Below, one piece after another: positions 32,579 through 42,210 of a stretch of 64,000 nucleotides of DNA; the first letter of the stretch is position 1; every line of letters starts with the position of its first letter. The stretch comes from Bacteroidales bacterium UBA6851 (GTDB lineage: Bacteria > Bacteroidota > Bacteroidia > Bacteroidales > UBA932). Under the pieces are notes generated by a model that saw only the letters and a program-made list of their open reading frames with translations, had not been told where the DNA came from and ran no database searches. A program made the position numbers and the translations under genes. Location of the stretch: positions 62,001 to 126,000 of the forward strand of contig DKDJ01000004.1 in the NCBI GenBank assembly GCA_002451795.1, given 5' to 3'.

Positions 32579-34777
32579 ATGAGTTTCTCCGAGTTTACAG
32601 AAAACGACTACGCGCTGATTGACGCCGAATACGACTCCCTGATGGAAGTCGCGCGTCCTCGATGCCGTGATGAGGAAGAAGTGCAGATGGTCATCAAGTC
32701 ATTCGAGTTCGCCAACCAGGCCCACAAGAATGTCAGAAGAAGATCCGGTGAGCCATATATCATACACCCTATTGAGGTGGCCAAGATTGTGGTCACCGAA
32801 ATCGGACTTGGTTACAAGTCAATATGTGCGGCGCTGCTGCATGATGTTGTAGAGGATACGGGATATACGGTAGAGGATATCCGAAGCCTATTCGGAGACA
32901 AGATCGCTTCATTGGTAGACGGACTTACCAAAATAAAAACCGTTCTTGACAATGAAGACCGCAAGGGCAACACGATGAGCACCGAGAGCATGCAGGCAGA
33001 AAACTTCAAGCGCATCCTCCTCACCCTCAACGATGATGTCCGAGTGGTTCTCATCAAACTCGCCGACAGACTTCACAACTGCCGTACCATCGAATTCATG
33101 CCCGAACACAAGAGAGACAAGATTCTCTCCGAAACCATGTTCATATTTATTCCTCTCGCCCACAGACTCGGCCTCTACGGAGTCAAATCGGAAATGGAAA
33201 ACATCTGGCTCAAGCACAAGGAGCCGGAAGACTATAAGACCATAACGGAACTTATCAATAAAGATAGTGCCAACAGAAGCAAGGATATAGATGAGTTCAT
33301 CTCCCCCATAAATGATGCGCTCACAAAAATGGGACTGAAGTTCACCGTAAAGAAAAGAATCAAGACCCCATACTCCATCTGGTACAAGATGCACACCAAG
33401 AATGTGCCATTCGAGCAAATCTTTGATCTCTATGCTGTTCGCATTATCTTCGAGCCGGAGAAAGGCAAGGACACAGTCCAGGACGAAAGAAGCCAGGCAT
33501 ACCTTATATTCGCAGCCATCACCGCACTATATAGCGAGAATACAAGTCGAAGAAGAGACTGGATTTCCAGGCCCAAAAACAATGGATACGAGGCTTTACA
33601 CTGCACCCTGATGAGCCACGCTGGAGTATGGGTAGAAGTTCAAATCCGTTCCAAAAGAATGGACGACATAGCAGAAAAGGGCATTGCTGCCCATTGGGCA
33701 TACAAGAAAGACGGATACATCTCCGAGAATGACTCTGAGATGGACAAATGGCTTGCCAAAGTTCAGGAGATTCTCTTGAGCAAGGATGTGAGCGCCCTTG
33801 AGTTGCTTGACATCATACACAAAGATCTCGTAAGTTCGGAAATAGTGGTATTCACCCCGAAAGGAGAACAAAAATCCATACTCAACGGAGCTACTGCACT
33901 GGACTTCGCCTACCTAATTCACACGCATATAGGTAATTCCGCCATTGCAGCCAAGGTCAACATGAAGCTTGTCCCGCTGTCACAGGTTCTCAAGCCAGGA
34001 GATCAAGTGGAGGTAATCACGGCCGCCAGTGCACACCCGCACATGGAATGGCTCCAGTTCGTACAGACACGTAATGCCAAGAGCCACATTATAGAGTATT
34101 TCCGTGCTCAAAAGGACAACATTTCCACCAGAGGAGAGCAGATTTTCGATGAACGCATTAGGCTCATGGGGCTGAAAGTAAGTAACGGAATCATACGCAA
34201 GTTCCTGGAATACTGCCAGATCCGTGACGTGGACGAATTGTATTTCCGGGTTGGGCTCGGAATACTCGGGCCAGAGCAGTTCAGATCCATAATAAATGAA
34301 GAGAAGCTCTCAGGCAGCAGAAACAGCAAGAAATTTGTCATTAACTCCGACGTCGCTGACAAGATCAAGTACAAAATGGCGCCTTGCTGCAAACCCATAC
34401 CTGGTGATTCTGTCATCGGATTTTTCGTGGGGGAAGATACTATCGAAGTCCACAAGAAAACATGCGAAGAGGCAGAAAGACTTGCCAGTAAATATGGTAA
34501 TCGTATGGTCGTACCTCAATGGAGTTCTCTGGAAGAAGACTTCCCTATCAGGATTTCTCTCAAGGGGCTTGACAAGATTGGACTGCTAAGCGAGATTTCA
34601 AGTTTCATATCCAAGACACTTGGAATAAATATGCGAAAACTGAACCTTTCGACAGAAAACGGAGTGTTTGAAGGTTATATAGAATTGCGCGTCAAAGACA
34701 AGAGCATCCTTGACAACATGGTAGAGGGGCTCAAGAAGATAGACGGCATAGAAGATGTAATCAGAACGGACATATAG
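32579..34777 (+). CDS. rel: Bifunctional (p)ppGpp synthetase/hydrolase (Rel/SpoT)
   Basis: 732 residues. The hydrolase HD domain is intact: His63 (YIIHPIEVA), His88-Asp89 (LLHDVVEDT) and Asp162 (IKLADRLHN). The synthetase domain follows (about 230-360) with KTPYSIWYKM, FDLYAVRIIF and NNGYEALHCTLM. The TGS domain (about 415-475) has VFTPKGEQKSILNGATALDFAY. A conserved-Cys/zinc-like region (APCCKPIPGD) and a C-terminal ACT domain (about 655-732) complete the long Rel architecture. It controls the stringent response by making and degrading (p)ppGpp. It sits 7 bp after the YihY gene and 3 bp before the lipoprotein gene. Confidence 0.95.
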   Translation: MSFSEFTENDYALIDAEYDSLMEVARPRCRDEEEVQMVIKSFEFANQAHKNVRRRSGEPYIIHPIEVAKIVVTEIGLGYKSICAALLHDVVEDTGYTVEDIRSLFGDKIASLVDGLTKIKTVLDNEDRKGNTMSTESMQAENFKRILLTLNDDVRVVLIKLADRLHNCRTIEFMPEHKRDKILSETMFIFIPLAHRLGLYGVKSEMENIWLKHKEPEDYKTITELINKDSANRSKDIDEFISPINDALTKMGLKFTVKKRIKTPYSIWYKMHTKNVPFEQIFDLYAVRIIFEPEKGKDTVQDERSQAYLIFAAITALYSENTSRRRDWISRPKNNGYEALHCTLMSHAGVWVEVQIRSKRMDDIAEKGIAAHWAYKKDGYISENDSEMDKWLAKVQEILLSKDVSALELLDIIHKDLVSSEIVVFTPKGEQKSILNGATALDFAYLIHTHIGNSAIAAKVNMKLVPLSQVLKPGDQVEVITAASAHPHMEWLQFVQTRNAKSHIIEYFRAQKDNISTRGEQIFDERIRLMGLKVSNGIIRKFLEYCQIRDVDELYFRVGLGILGPEQFRSIINEEKLSGSRNSKKFVINSDVADKIKYKMAPCCKPIPGDSVIGFFVGEDTIEVHKKTCEEAERLASKYGNRMVVPQWSSLEEDFPIRISLKGLDKIGLLSEISSFISKTLGINMRKLNLSTENGVFEGYIELRVKDKSILDNMVEGLKKIDGIEDVIRTDI

Positions 34778-34780
34778 AAG

Positions 34781-36574
34781 ATGAAAAAGTATATACCGCT
34801 GATATTGGGCATATTGCTCCTTGTATTTCCTGTGATGATTGTATCACACTCATGTGCCAACACCACGGAGTCTCCGTCTGGTGGCAAGAAAGATACGATA
34901 CCGCCTTATATCGTAGACATAAAGCCGCTGCCAGGCGCCACCGATGTACCACTCCAAGGATGCACATTCGTATTCACATTCAACGAATACGTTACCATCA
35001 AGAAAAGTAGCAATATATTCCTCTCTCCGCCTCAGCAGAAAATGCCGGTTTCGAAAATCAGAGGAAAAAGCCTAATAGTCAAATTTGAGGAACCACTCTC
35101 GCCCAATACCACCTACACCATCAGCTTTACCGATGCAATTGCAGATGTCAACGAGGGAAACATGTTTGCAGGATATACATACGTGTTCTCCACTGGCGAG
35201 AAAATCGATTCCATGATGATTACCGGGACCGTACTGGATTGCAACACTCTTGATCCCATTAAAGGAGCTACAGTCATGCTCCACAAAGATCATTCTGACT
35301 CGGCAATATACAAGACCAGGCCCTATGCTGCCACCAAGACTGACGACTGGGGATTCTTCGTGCTGCCGTATATACAAGACACACTATATAAACTCTATGC
35401 CATCAAGGATGCCAACAACAATAACCTCCTTGATGCGGAAACCGAGCTTGTAGGATTTGTAGATAGTTTGGTCCGTCCTGCACTCACAGCCGGAGATACG
35501 GTAAAAGAGATGCTTCGCTACGATATGCAAGACACACTATCATGCCTTGAAAGGACTAGCGAATATGAAATACGGCTTTTCAAGGAAAGAACCGGGAAAC
35601 AGTTCCTGCGCAACAAGGAGCGCACATCAGAACGTTCGGCATATATCACGTTCATGGCAGAGGACGCCATAATTGATACCATCACTATTGATGGATACAG
35701 AGCATCACAGATTATTAGCCAGTTCAACTTACGCAACGACAGTCTAGAACTCTGGATCAATAGTCGCAAAGCATTCCCAGATACCATAAAACTCGGGGTC
35801 CGATACCTTAAGACTGACTCCACCGGTACCCTCTCCCCCGTCACGGAGGACATTAAACTTCCTCTGGCAAAAGAGAAACGGACATTCTCCAAGACACCAA
35901 GAAAGACCCTCACCAAGCAAGACACGACATGCGTTGTTAAGATGGAGGCAGACCCTCAGACTGTTGAACAGAATGGATTTGTCCTTGAGTTCAAGTACCC
36001 GATCATAAGCGAAAATTTCGCAGATGTCCGCTTCACTTCCATCAACCCAAGACAAGTCGAATCAGAAGAGAAGTATTCGATAACAAGGGATAGCCTTAAC
36101 CTCAGAAAATATATTCTGAGGCCTGAGTCTGCACTTAAGCATGGCTACGAATACCGCGTCAAACTGCCTCACCACGCCTTCCGTGATATTAATGGCTACT
36201 ACTCGGATAGCCTTGAGGTCAAGGTGACACTTCCAAATGATGACAAGTTGAGTACCATCCACTTCGCTCTGACTGATGTCCATCACAAATATATTGTGGA
36301 GTTGCTCAACGAGAAACGCGACCGCGTGCTGCGCTCATACGTCATTGACCAGGACTGCATTCTTGACTTCCCGTATCTGAGCAAGGGTAGGTACAGCCTG
36401 CGTCTTACAGAAGACGCCAACGGCAACTCCATTGTTGACGCTGGTTCGGTCCTTAACCACCGTCAGCCAGAGAAAGTCAAGTTTTTGGAGATAAAAGGTG
36501 AAAAATATATTGACATTCCGGCATCGACCGAGTTGAACCAATCTATCAATGTCAAATCAATGTTCGAGAAATAA
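34781..36574 (+). CDS. Ig-like domain lipoprotein (Big_5 type)
   Basis: 597 residues. An N-terminal hydrophobic segment is followed by SHSCANTTESPSGGKKD; Cys25 and the Gly-Gly-x-Lys-Asp pattern mark a widespread Bacteroidota surface-lipoprotein family. An Ig-like Big_5 domain (about 40-130; PLPGATDVPLQGCTFVFTFNEYV) leads into a carnitine/CarboxypepD-like beta-sandwich (about 145-210). A second beta-rich region ends with LRLTEDANGNSIVDAG (calcium-loop-like) near the C-terminus. Precise function is unknown; many genomes encode it next to rel or an OmpA-like protein. Here a beta-barrel protein gene follows 7 bp later, suggesting an envelope complex. Confidence 0.8.
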   Translation: MKKYIPLILGILLLVFPVMIVSHSCANTTESPSGGKKDTIPPYIVDIKPLPGATDVPLQGCTFVFTFNEYVTIKKSSNIFLSPPQQKMPVSKIRGKSLIVKFEEPLSPNTTYTISFTDAIADVNEGNMFAGYTYVFSTGEKIDSMMITGTVLDCNTLDPIKGATVMLHKDHSDSAIYKTRPYAATKTDDWGFFVLPYIQDTLYKLYAIKDANNNNLLDAETELVGFVDSLVRPALTAGDTVKEMLRYDMQDTLSCLERTSEYEIRLFKERTGKQFLRNKERTSERSAYITFMAEDAIIDTITIDGYRASQIISQFNLRNDSLELWINSRKAFPDTIKLGVRYLKTDSTGTLSPVTEDIKLPLAKEKRTFSKTPRKTLTKQDTTCVVKMEADPQTVEQNGFVLEFKYPIISENFADVRFTSINPRQVESEEKYSITRDSLNLRKYILRPESALKHGYEYRVKLPHHAFRDINGYYSDSLEVKVTLPNDDKLSTIHFALTDVHHKYIVELLNEKRDRVLRSYVIDQDCILDFPYLSKGRYSLRLTEDANGNSIVDAGSVLNHRQPEKVKFLEIKGEKYIDIPASTELNQSINVKSMFEK

Positions 36575-36581
36575 TGCTGTC

Positions 36582-37349
36582 ATGAAGAAATTGATTCTGC
36601 TGATGTGCCTATTGTTCTGTGGGATTACAGCCCAGTCACAGAGCACGAAAAAAACACTCATTAACGACTATTCAATGATAGGCGTTAATTACGGAGTAAC
36701 ATTCTCCAACATGTATTTTTCGCCTTCCAAACACAACATGGCATCGGTCTTTTCGCCTAACTACCTATCTATAACATACACCAAGCATAGCAAGATGTTT
36801 GGCACCATTCCTAACTTTGCTCTTGTGCTGGGGCTGGCGACAGGAACAGAAGGGTTTTCTTTTACCGAAAATCCAGAAACAGGATACACGGACAATTATG
36901 ACGACGTTCAGCAGTGCAGCATAAGAGTATTCGAGATTCCGGCCATGATGCAACTGCATGCTGATGCAGACCCTTTTAAGTTCATGGCCAATATAGGCGT
37001 TTATGGAGGCTGGCGGCAAAGCGTCAGCAGAAGCGGGCCACAGTTGGCCACGGAGTGGACAACATCTTTCAGGGACTACGAGAACCGCCTGGACTACGGA
37101 TTCCAAGGTGGACTTGGGTTTGCCCTGATGTTCTCTCCTGTAGAGCTCCATTTCAACTGCAATGTAAGATGGTCATGGTCGTCACTTAACGAGCCGGACT
37201 ATAGCAGTAAGTATTATTATAAATACGCATACCCCCTCGATATTTTCGCAACGGTAGGACTGCATTTCCAGATCACGAAAAGACGTGGGAAGACGCGCGC
37301 TGAACTAAAAAAGGAAGCATACGAGATAGTATATGGAAAAGAGAATTAA
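36582..37349 (+). CDS. PorT-like outer-membrane beta-barrel protein
   Basis: 255 residues from the ATG at 36582, with a signal peptide (1-20). The body alternates hydrophobic and polar residues (IGVNYGVTFSNMYF, KFMANIGVYGGWRQSV, LDYGFQGGLGFALMFSPVELHFNCNVRWSWSS) and contains FKFMANIGVYGG, as in PorT/outer-membrane barrel families of Bacteroidota. The charged tail KRRGKTRAELKK follows the last strand. PorT belongs to type IX secretion in Porphyromonas, but no other T9SS gene is in this window, so the role is unproven. It overlaps ispG by 17 bp. Confidence 0.75.
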   Translation: MKKLILLMCLLFCGITAQSQSTKKTLINDYSMIGVNYGVTFSNMYFSPSKHNMASVFSPNYLSITYTKHSKMFGTIPNFALVLGLATGTEGFSFTENPETGYTDNYDDVQQCSIRVFEIPAMMQLHADADPFKFMANIGVYGGWRQSVSRSGPQLATEWTTSFRDYENRLDYGFQGGLGFALMFSPVELHFNCNVRWSWSSLNEPDYSSKYYYKYAYPLDIFATVGLHFQITKRRGKTRAELKKEAYEIVYGKEN

Positions 37350-38571
37350 GACCCTGCCGGTGCATATTGGCAAATCACTTGTAATTGGCGGCGATGCACC
37401 GATAGTAGTGCAGACCATGTGCAACACCCATACCTCTGATGTAGATGCCACAGTCAGACAATGCCTTGAACTATACGAGGCAGGAGCACAGATGGTGAGA
37501 ATCACAGTGCCTGGAATGCAGGATGTCCCTCATATATCTGAAATCCACCATAGGCTACGCGAGAAAGGGTGCGAAGTCCCTTTGGTGGCCGACATCCATT
37601 TCTCGTCTCAGACAGCCATCGCCGTCGCTTCAATAGTGGAGAAAGTCAGGATCAATCCAGGAAACTTTCACCAGGATCACGAAGAAGCAAGGAGACAGTT
37701 CCAAAGCCTTATCAGCGTGTGTAAGGAGCATGGGACAGCCATTAGAATAGGGCTTAATCATGGCTCCCTCGGTTCCTATATAACCAATCTCTACGGCAAC
37801 ACTTCTCATGCCATGGCCATTGCCGCTATGGAATGGGTTAAGATGTGCACAGAGGCGAAGTTCTTCAATGTTGTAGTCTCTCTTAAGGCGAGCAATACGA
37901 TAGTCATGACAGAAGCCTACAGAGAACTCGTCTCCATGATGCAAGAAAGCGGTACGGTATTTCCGCTTCATCTGGGGGTCACAGAATCCGGCAATTCGGA
38001 TAGCGGTCGTATAAAGTCCTGCGTAGGAATTGCAACTCTCCTTCAAGAAGGGATCGGCGATACTGTCAGAGTCTCACTTACGGAACCGCCAGTAGCCGAA
38101 CTTCCAGTAGCCAAATACTTGGCAGCACACGGAGCCTCAGCCGATGGCAATTCATCCCCCATGCTTGATGCAGCCATAAAGTGGGGCCCGAAACTCCTTA
38201 AAAAAGAGATTGACGAAATACCAGCCACAGAGAATATCAGCGACTACCTCAAGGACGAGATCATGCAGGCAGCAAGAAGACGTTTCTATAAAGCCGAATA
38301 TATCGCCTGTCCGGGATGCGGCCGCACAATGTACGACCTCCAGGGGACTTTCGAGAAAGTCAAAGAACGCACCTCACACCTAAAAGGCGTAGTCATTGCA
38401 GTAATGGGATGCATCGTCAACGGACCCGGGGAAATGGCAGATGCAGACTGGGGATATGTTGGAGAAGGCGGAGGAAAAGTATCAATATACAAAAAGGGAC
38501 AGCCCGTTTTAAGGCATGTCCCTGATTATGAGGCTATCGACAAACTCGTCGAACTTATATCACAAGAGTAG
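37333..38571 (+). CDS. ispG: 4-hydroxy-3-methylbut-2-enyl diphosphate synthase, shortened type II form
   Basis: 412 residues. The penultimate enzyme of the MEP isoprenoid pathway, binding a [4Fe-4S] cluster. The N-terminal TIM barrel has VVQTMCNTHTSDV, ADIHFS, VRINPGN and LGVTESGNSDSGRIKS followed by SLTEPP, which are type II (plant/Bacteroidota) features. The C-terminal domain has the cluster cysteines Cys326, Cys329 (CPGCGRT) and Cys360 (MGCIVNGPGEMADADWGY). Type II enzymes usually carry a central domain of about 250 residues between these parts (total about 600-740). Here only about 70 residues (254-322) connect them, so the central domain is lost. It ends the operon, 5 bp from a convergent gene. 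Confidence 0.92.
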   Translation: MEKRIKTLPVHIGKSLVIGGDAPIVVQTMCNTHTSDVDATVRQCLELYEAGAQMVRITVPGMQDVPHISEIHHRLREKGCEVPLVADIHFSSQTAIAVASIVEKVRINPGNFHQDHEEARRQFQSLISVCKEHGTAIRIGLNHGSLGSYITNLYGNTSHAMAIAAMEWVKMCTEAKFFNVVVSLKASNTIVMTEAYRELVSMMQESGTVFPLHLGVTESGNSDSGRIKSCVGIATLLQEGIGDTVRVSLTEPPVAELPVAKYLAAHGASADGNSSPMLDAAIKWGPKLLKKEIDEIPATENISDYLKDEIMQAARRRFYKAEYIACPGCGRTMYDLQGTFEKVKERTSHLKGVVIAVMGCIVNGPGEMADADWGYVGEGGGKVSIYKKGQPVLRHVPDYEAIDKLVELISQE

Positions 38572-38576
38572 ACCCG

Positions 38577-39779
38577 CTATTCTACATAAAGAAGCAACCC
38601 CTTCAGATACTCCCCTTCCGGATGATAGATATTTACGGGATGATCCGCCCCTTGGCATAGCCTGTCAAGTATTCTTACGCGCCTTCCTGTCTGAGCAGCC
38701 GCAGAGAATATGGTGTTCGCAAAAGTGATCTTGTCTACCACCTGCGAGCAGCTGAACGTGAATATCAGACCGCCAGAGGCGACTTTAGATATGGCAGCAG
38801 CATTAAGCCGTTGGTAGGCGCGGAGGGCATTTTTCAGCGCGCCACGATGCTTGGCGAAAGCAGGAGGATCAACAATCATCAAATCATACTTACCCTCTGG
38901 TACCTCAGCCAGATAATCTATCGCATCAGTGCAATAGTTCTCATATTCAACAGTATGGGTAGAATCATTAAGTTTCATATTCTCCCCGACAAGCCTTATG
39001 GCCTTGGACGATGAATCAACAGAATGCACAAGACTAGCACCTGCACTCAAAGCATATACACTGAAACCTCCCGTATAGCAGAAAAGATTAAGCACCCGAC
39101 GGCCAGCAGAATATTTGCCTACCAACGCACGATTGTCCCTCTGGTCAAGGAAAAAGCCGGTCTTCTGCCCCTCTTCCCAGTTGACAATAAATTTCCGTCC
39201 ATTTTCAAGTACCGCATGCTCGGATATATCAAACCCATCCTTTCGGTACAGATACCCATCTACCAGATCCAGTCCAGCTTTGAACGGAGCAGTCCCAGAA
39301 CTTTTGTCATACACTGCCTTCAGTCTGTCTCCAATTACATCTTGAAGGGCTTCTGATATTTTGGATTTCGCCCTAAACATGCCCACAGAATGTGCCTGAA
39401 GCACGCATACTCCATCATACCAGTCTATGATAAGGCCCGGAAGGCCATCTCCCTCCCCATGAACCAGACGAAAACAATTGGTCTGCCCGTCACCGCTCAA
39501 TTCAAGGCCTACAGCTTTACGGGCCGCTACAGCACGTTCAATAGAGACTCGCCAGAAGTCGGGAGCATTGGGGTCCGCATCGAAAGAAAGAATCCTCACC
39601 GCGATAGAGCCTATCTGATAGTGCCCCGAGGCAAGATATTCTCCCTGAGAACTATATACAGCTACGATATCCCCCTCTGAAGGATTACCTTGGATCTGGG
39701 AGATCGCGCCACTGAAAACCCACGGATGGAACCGCCGGAGTGACTCGTCACGGTTTTTCTTTAATACTATTCTTATCAT
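38577..39779 (-). CDS. RlmI-like rRNA cytosine methyltransferase
   Basis: 400 residues. An N-terminal PUA domain (about 1-80; HPWVFSGAISQIQG) and an EEHEE-like linker domain (about 85-195; CFRLVHGEGDGLPGLIIDWY) precede a Rossmann SAM-binding domain with NLFCYTGGFSVYALSAGA and the catalytic-type motif DPPAFAKHR (NPPY-like position). The closing FTFSCSQVV is also family-typical. Members methylate C5 of a cytosine in 23S rRNA. It overlaps the upstream exonuclease gene by 32 bp and ends a five-gene operon. Confidence 0.93.
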   Translation of the reverse strand: MIRIVLKKNRDESLRRFHPWVFSGAISQIQGNPSEGDIVAVYSSQGEYLASGHYQIGSIAVRILSFDADPNAPDFWRVSIERAVAARKAVGLELSGDGQTNCFRLVHGEGDGLPGLIIDWYDGVCVLQAHSVGMFRAKSKISEALQDVIGDRLKAVYDKSSGTAPFKAGLDLVDGYLYRKDGFDISEHAVLENGRKFIVNWEEGQKTGFFLDQRDNRALVGKYSAGRRVLNLFCYTGGFSVYALSAGASLVHSVDSSSKAIRLVGENMKLNDSTHTVEYENYCTDAIDYLAEVPEGKYDLMIVDPPAFAKHRGALKNALRAYQRLNAAAISKVASGGLIFTFSCSQVVDKITFANTIFSAAAQTGRRVRILDRLCQGADHPVNIYHPEGEYLKGLLLYVE

Positions 39780-40407
39780 TTGTTTTCAGCAAATTTGGAT
39801 TCATCTGCTCCGGAGTAAGAGGATGTTTCTCCGAGCGAAGAAGTTTGATGTACATTTCACGGCACACCCATGCATCGGTAGCCGCATACATTCTCTGCGC
39901 CGAAGACAACTCCTCTGCCTCCCAATTGGATAACTGCTGGCTCTTGGAAATCTTGCACCCAAGGATAATTGCCGCCATCTTCTTCACGCTCTTGTCCCTA
40001 ATACCCCATTCATACACGATCTTCTGGAGGTCCACAAAAGAGTTGGGATTGAACTTGTGATAGTATTGAAGCCCCCTTATATCATCATTCACGGCAGCAC
40101 CAACCTTTATTATCTTCTCATTGGAAAGTATAGAACACATGAGTGTTCTCATTCCTATCTCATTAACTCTAAACAGATATGCCTTTTCTGCACCAGAAAG
40201 TTGAAGGAGTGCGACATGCGAATGGTGCGCCCCTGGCGTAAAGATGGGGCGTGTTTCAGTGTCAAAACCGATAACCTTTTGAGTCATCAGATAAGCAATG
40301 GCTTTGGCATATTCAAGGCCAGGCTTGGTTATCACGTGAATATCCCCCGGAAACGTTCCAAGGGGCATGGTTTCAATCTCTTCTGGCAGGATATTAATTC
40401 TGTACAT
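39748..40407 (-). CDS. DEDDy 3'-5' exonuclease (RNase D-like)
   Basis: 219 residues. The four acidic residues of the DEDD superfamily are in GFDTETRP (Asp, Glu), VNDDIRGL (Asp) and YAATDAWV (Tyr-x-x-x-Asp, the y subtype). There is no HRDC domain, so it is the minimal stand-alone form common in Bacteroidota, of uncertain RNA or DNA preference. It overlaps the methyltransferase gene by 32 bp and the upstream lipoprotein gene by 14 bp. Confidence 0.9.
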   Translation of the reverse strand: MYRINILPEEIETMPLGTFPGDIHVITKPGLEYAKAIAYLMTQKVIGFDTETRPIFTPGAHHSHVALLQLSGAEKAYLFRVNEIGMRTLMCSILSNEKIIKVGAAVNDDIRGLQYYHKFNPNSFVDLQKIVYEWGIRDKSVKKMAAIILGCKISKSQQLSNWEAEELSSAQRMYAATDAWVCREMYIKLLRSEKHPLTPEQMNPNLLKTNDKNSIKEKP

Positions 40408-41488
40408 AAGAACCCGGAATCAGTATTATGGATCTGTCGTCAGATTCTGGTTTGCTGACAGGCAGATAAGTTACCAACTGTGGCAAGGAAATATTATGTG
40501 TAAAAAGGTTATTGCTACGGAGGATGTCATAGCATGCCGATGCGGCAGTATCAAAACTGTCCAACATCAAGAATCCATCCGCAATCATTTTCCCTAAAGT
40601 AATGGAGTCTTCGTTAAGAATGGAAATGATATCCGCCAGCTCCGATTTCAAAAGTGGAATATCGAGCGAAATGTCATCAACTATGATAGCATCCAAAGGC
40701 GCAGTATTATCCTTGGAGTACTGTCCGATAAGACGATGGATCAAACTGTCTCTGCCAAAGGAATTTACAATAACGCACTTCGCACCATTTGAACAATACC
40801 TGGACGCAGCCTCACGAAATCTTGATGCATATACCGATGCGCTGACCCTTTCCGTATTAGCAATGATACCCAGGTTGACACTTCTAGACTTATTGGCCTC
40901 AAATACTTGCTTTAGCATCAAATCCACAGGAGAAATAATCGGAACATCACAGTTTGTGCTCCTGAAGAGTGTATCAAGATCAAACCCTCCGAATTCCGCA
41001 AAAGACGGCTCACCGAGAACAATCATCTTGGACGGAGCTTTATACCTCAGTCCATCGAGGTCGTACGGACTAATATGGGTAACGGTATCAAGCGCCGCCA
41101 AGGCAAGCCTAACAACACGTTCACGCATCTGGATACGTCCCAAGGAATCATCCCCAAACACACTATCATCACTGATAGAAGCCAAGGTCTCTCCGGCAAA
41201 ATCCGGGAGCATGTCCGGACGTCTTGAACCGTCCACATTATCCCTCTTGTCAAAAACTTCAAACCGATCGGCAAAAGCAGAGCAGTAATAGGTACTTCCA
41301 AGCAAATAAATCTCACCTGACCTCACTGGAGAAGATGCGTATGATATCGTGCTAAGTTCTTCTGGATACTTCCCGTCAAGGATATCGGAGACTAGCCCGA
41401 TAGTCTGTCTGCTAGACTGTAATTTTCTCTCACAAGAAGAGAGAGACAAAAGTGCGAAAGCAACTACTGCGGCCCTACATACTCTCAT
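40394..41488 (-). CDS. Lipoprotein of unknown function
   Basis: 364 residues. The signal peptide ends in SLSSC, giving a lipid-anchored Cys19. The rest looks like alternating alpha/beta Rossmann-type layers (KMIVLGEP, SRSVNLGIIANTERVSASVYASRF, KCVIVNSFGRDSLIHRLIG, LDAIIVDDISLDIPLL, GKMIADGFLMLDSF). The pattern vaguely recalls periplasmic-binding or Asp/Glu racemase folds, but catalytic Cys residues of a racemase are not evident. I do not recognise the family. It overlaps pssA by 4 bp upstream and the exonuclease gene by 14 bp downstream, so it belongs to the same operon and likely resides in the periplasm. Confidence 0.7.
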   Translation of the reverse strand: MRVCRAAVVAFALLSLSSCERKLQSSRQTIGLVSDILDGKYPEELSTISYASSPVRSGEIYLLGSTYYCSAFADRFEVFDKRDNVDGSRRPDMLPDFAGETLASISDDSVFGDDSLGRIQMRERVVRLALAALDTVTHISPYDLDGLRYKAPSKMIVLGEPSFAEFGGFDLDTLFRSTNCDVPIISPVDLMLKQVFEANKSRSVNLGIIANTERVSASVYASRFREAASRYCSNGAKCVIVNSFGRDSLIHRLIGQYSKDNTAPLDAIIVDDISLDIPLLKSELADIISILNEDSITLGKMIADGFLMLDSFDTAASACYDILRSNNLFTHNISLPQLVTYLPVSKPESDDRSIILIPGSYVQN

Positions 41489-42210
41489 ATCTTCGCAAAG
41501 AAATAAACTATATTCTTCAAAATGTACAGAACAATTGCAAACATTACGATAAGTGACCAGTTAAGAGAGCACAAAAGGCAGACCACGGAAACTATCGCAA
41601 CGAGAGCAAGGAACGTCAGTCTCTTGAGTTTGAGCGACTTCGAATCATCCTTAGAGAACTTGAAGGAAAACATCGGAAGTTCGCAAACAAGAAGAAAGCA
41701 TAGCACCAAAGAAAGCGCCGGAATGAACACTGGTCCAGCCACCCATAATGCGAGGAACGAATTCGGCGTCGCGCACACGAAATACGCAAGGGACGCACAG
41801 AGCAGCGCACATGCAGGTGTAGGAAGTCCAAGGAAAGACGAATGCTGTCGAGAATCCACATTAAATTTAGCAAGACGAATTCCACTGAAGACCGCAATAA
41901 GCAGTGGCACCCAGCAGACAAGGCTTTCCTCAAACATAAATGTCTTCATGAGAGAATAAAGCATCACAGATGGAAGTACACCGAAACTGACAACATCAGA
42001 AAGGGAATCAAGCTCTTTGCCCATATCAGAATAAGCACCCAAGAGTCTCGCCACAAATCCATCCAAGAAGTCAAAAACGGCAGCAGCCATCATGAAGTAA
42101 AATGCCATATCAAAACGGCATTTAAATGCAAACACTACCCCGATGATTCCACAAAGGAGATTCATCGAGGTAATGCAATCAGGAATATAACTGATAATCT
42201 TCTTCATCAA
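41485..42210 (-). CDS. pssA: CDP-diacylglycerol-serine O-phosphatidyltransferase
   Basis: 241 residues with about seven hydrophobic segments. The CDP-alcohol phosphotransferase signature is complete (D-x2-DG-x2-AR-x8-G-x3-D-x3-D), seen as DFLDGFVARLLG...GKELDSLSD at about 47-77. It makes phosphatidylserine, the precursor of phosphatidylethanolamine, in the inner membrane. The start is adjacent to the peptidase stop (no gap) and the end overlaps the lipoprotein gene by 4 bp (ATGA). Confidence 0.93.
   Translation of the reverse strand: MMKKIISYIPDCITSMNLLCGIIGVVFAFKCRFDMAFYFMMAAAVFDFLDGFVARLLGAYSDMGKELDSLSDVVSFGVLPSVMLYSLMKTFMFEESLVCWVPLLIAVFSGIRLAKFNVDSRQHSSFLGLPTPACALLCASLAYFVCATPNSFLALWVAGPVFIPALSLVLCFLLVCELPMFSFKFSKDDSKSLKLKRLTFLALVAIVSVVCLLCSLNWSLIVMFAIVLYILKNIVYFFAKI

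Noticed and set aside
40602..41288. 228-codon plus-strand frame opposite the lipoprotein gene
   Set aside because: Serine-rich antisense translation; the minus-strand frame has a signal peptide, lipobox and operon context.
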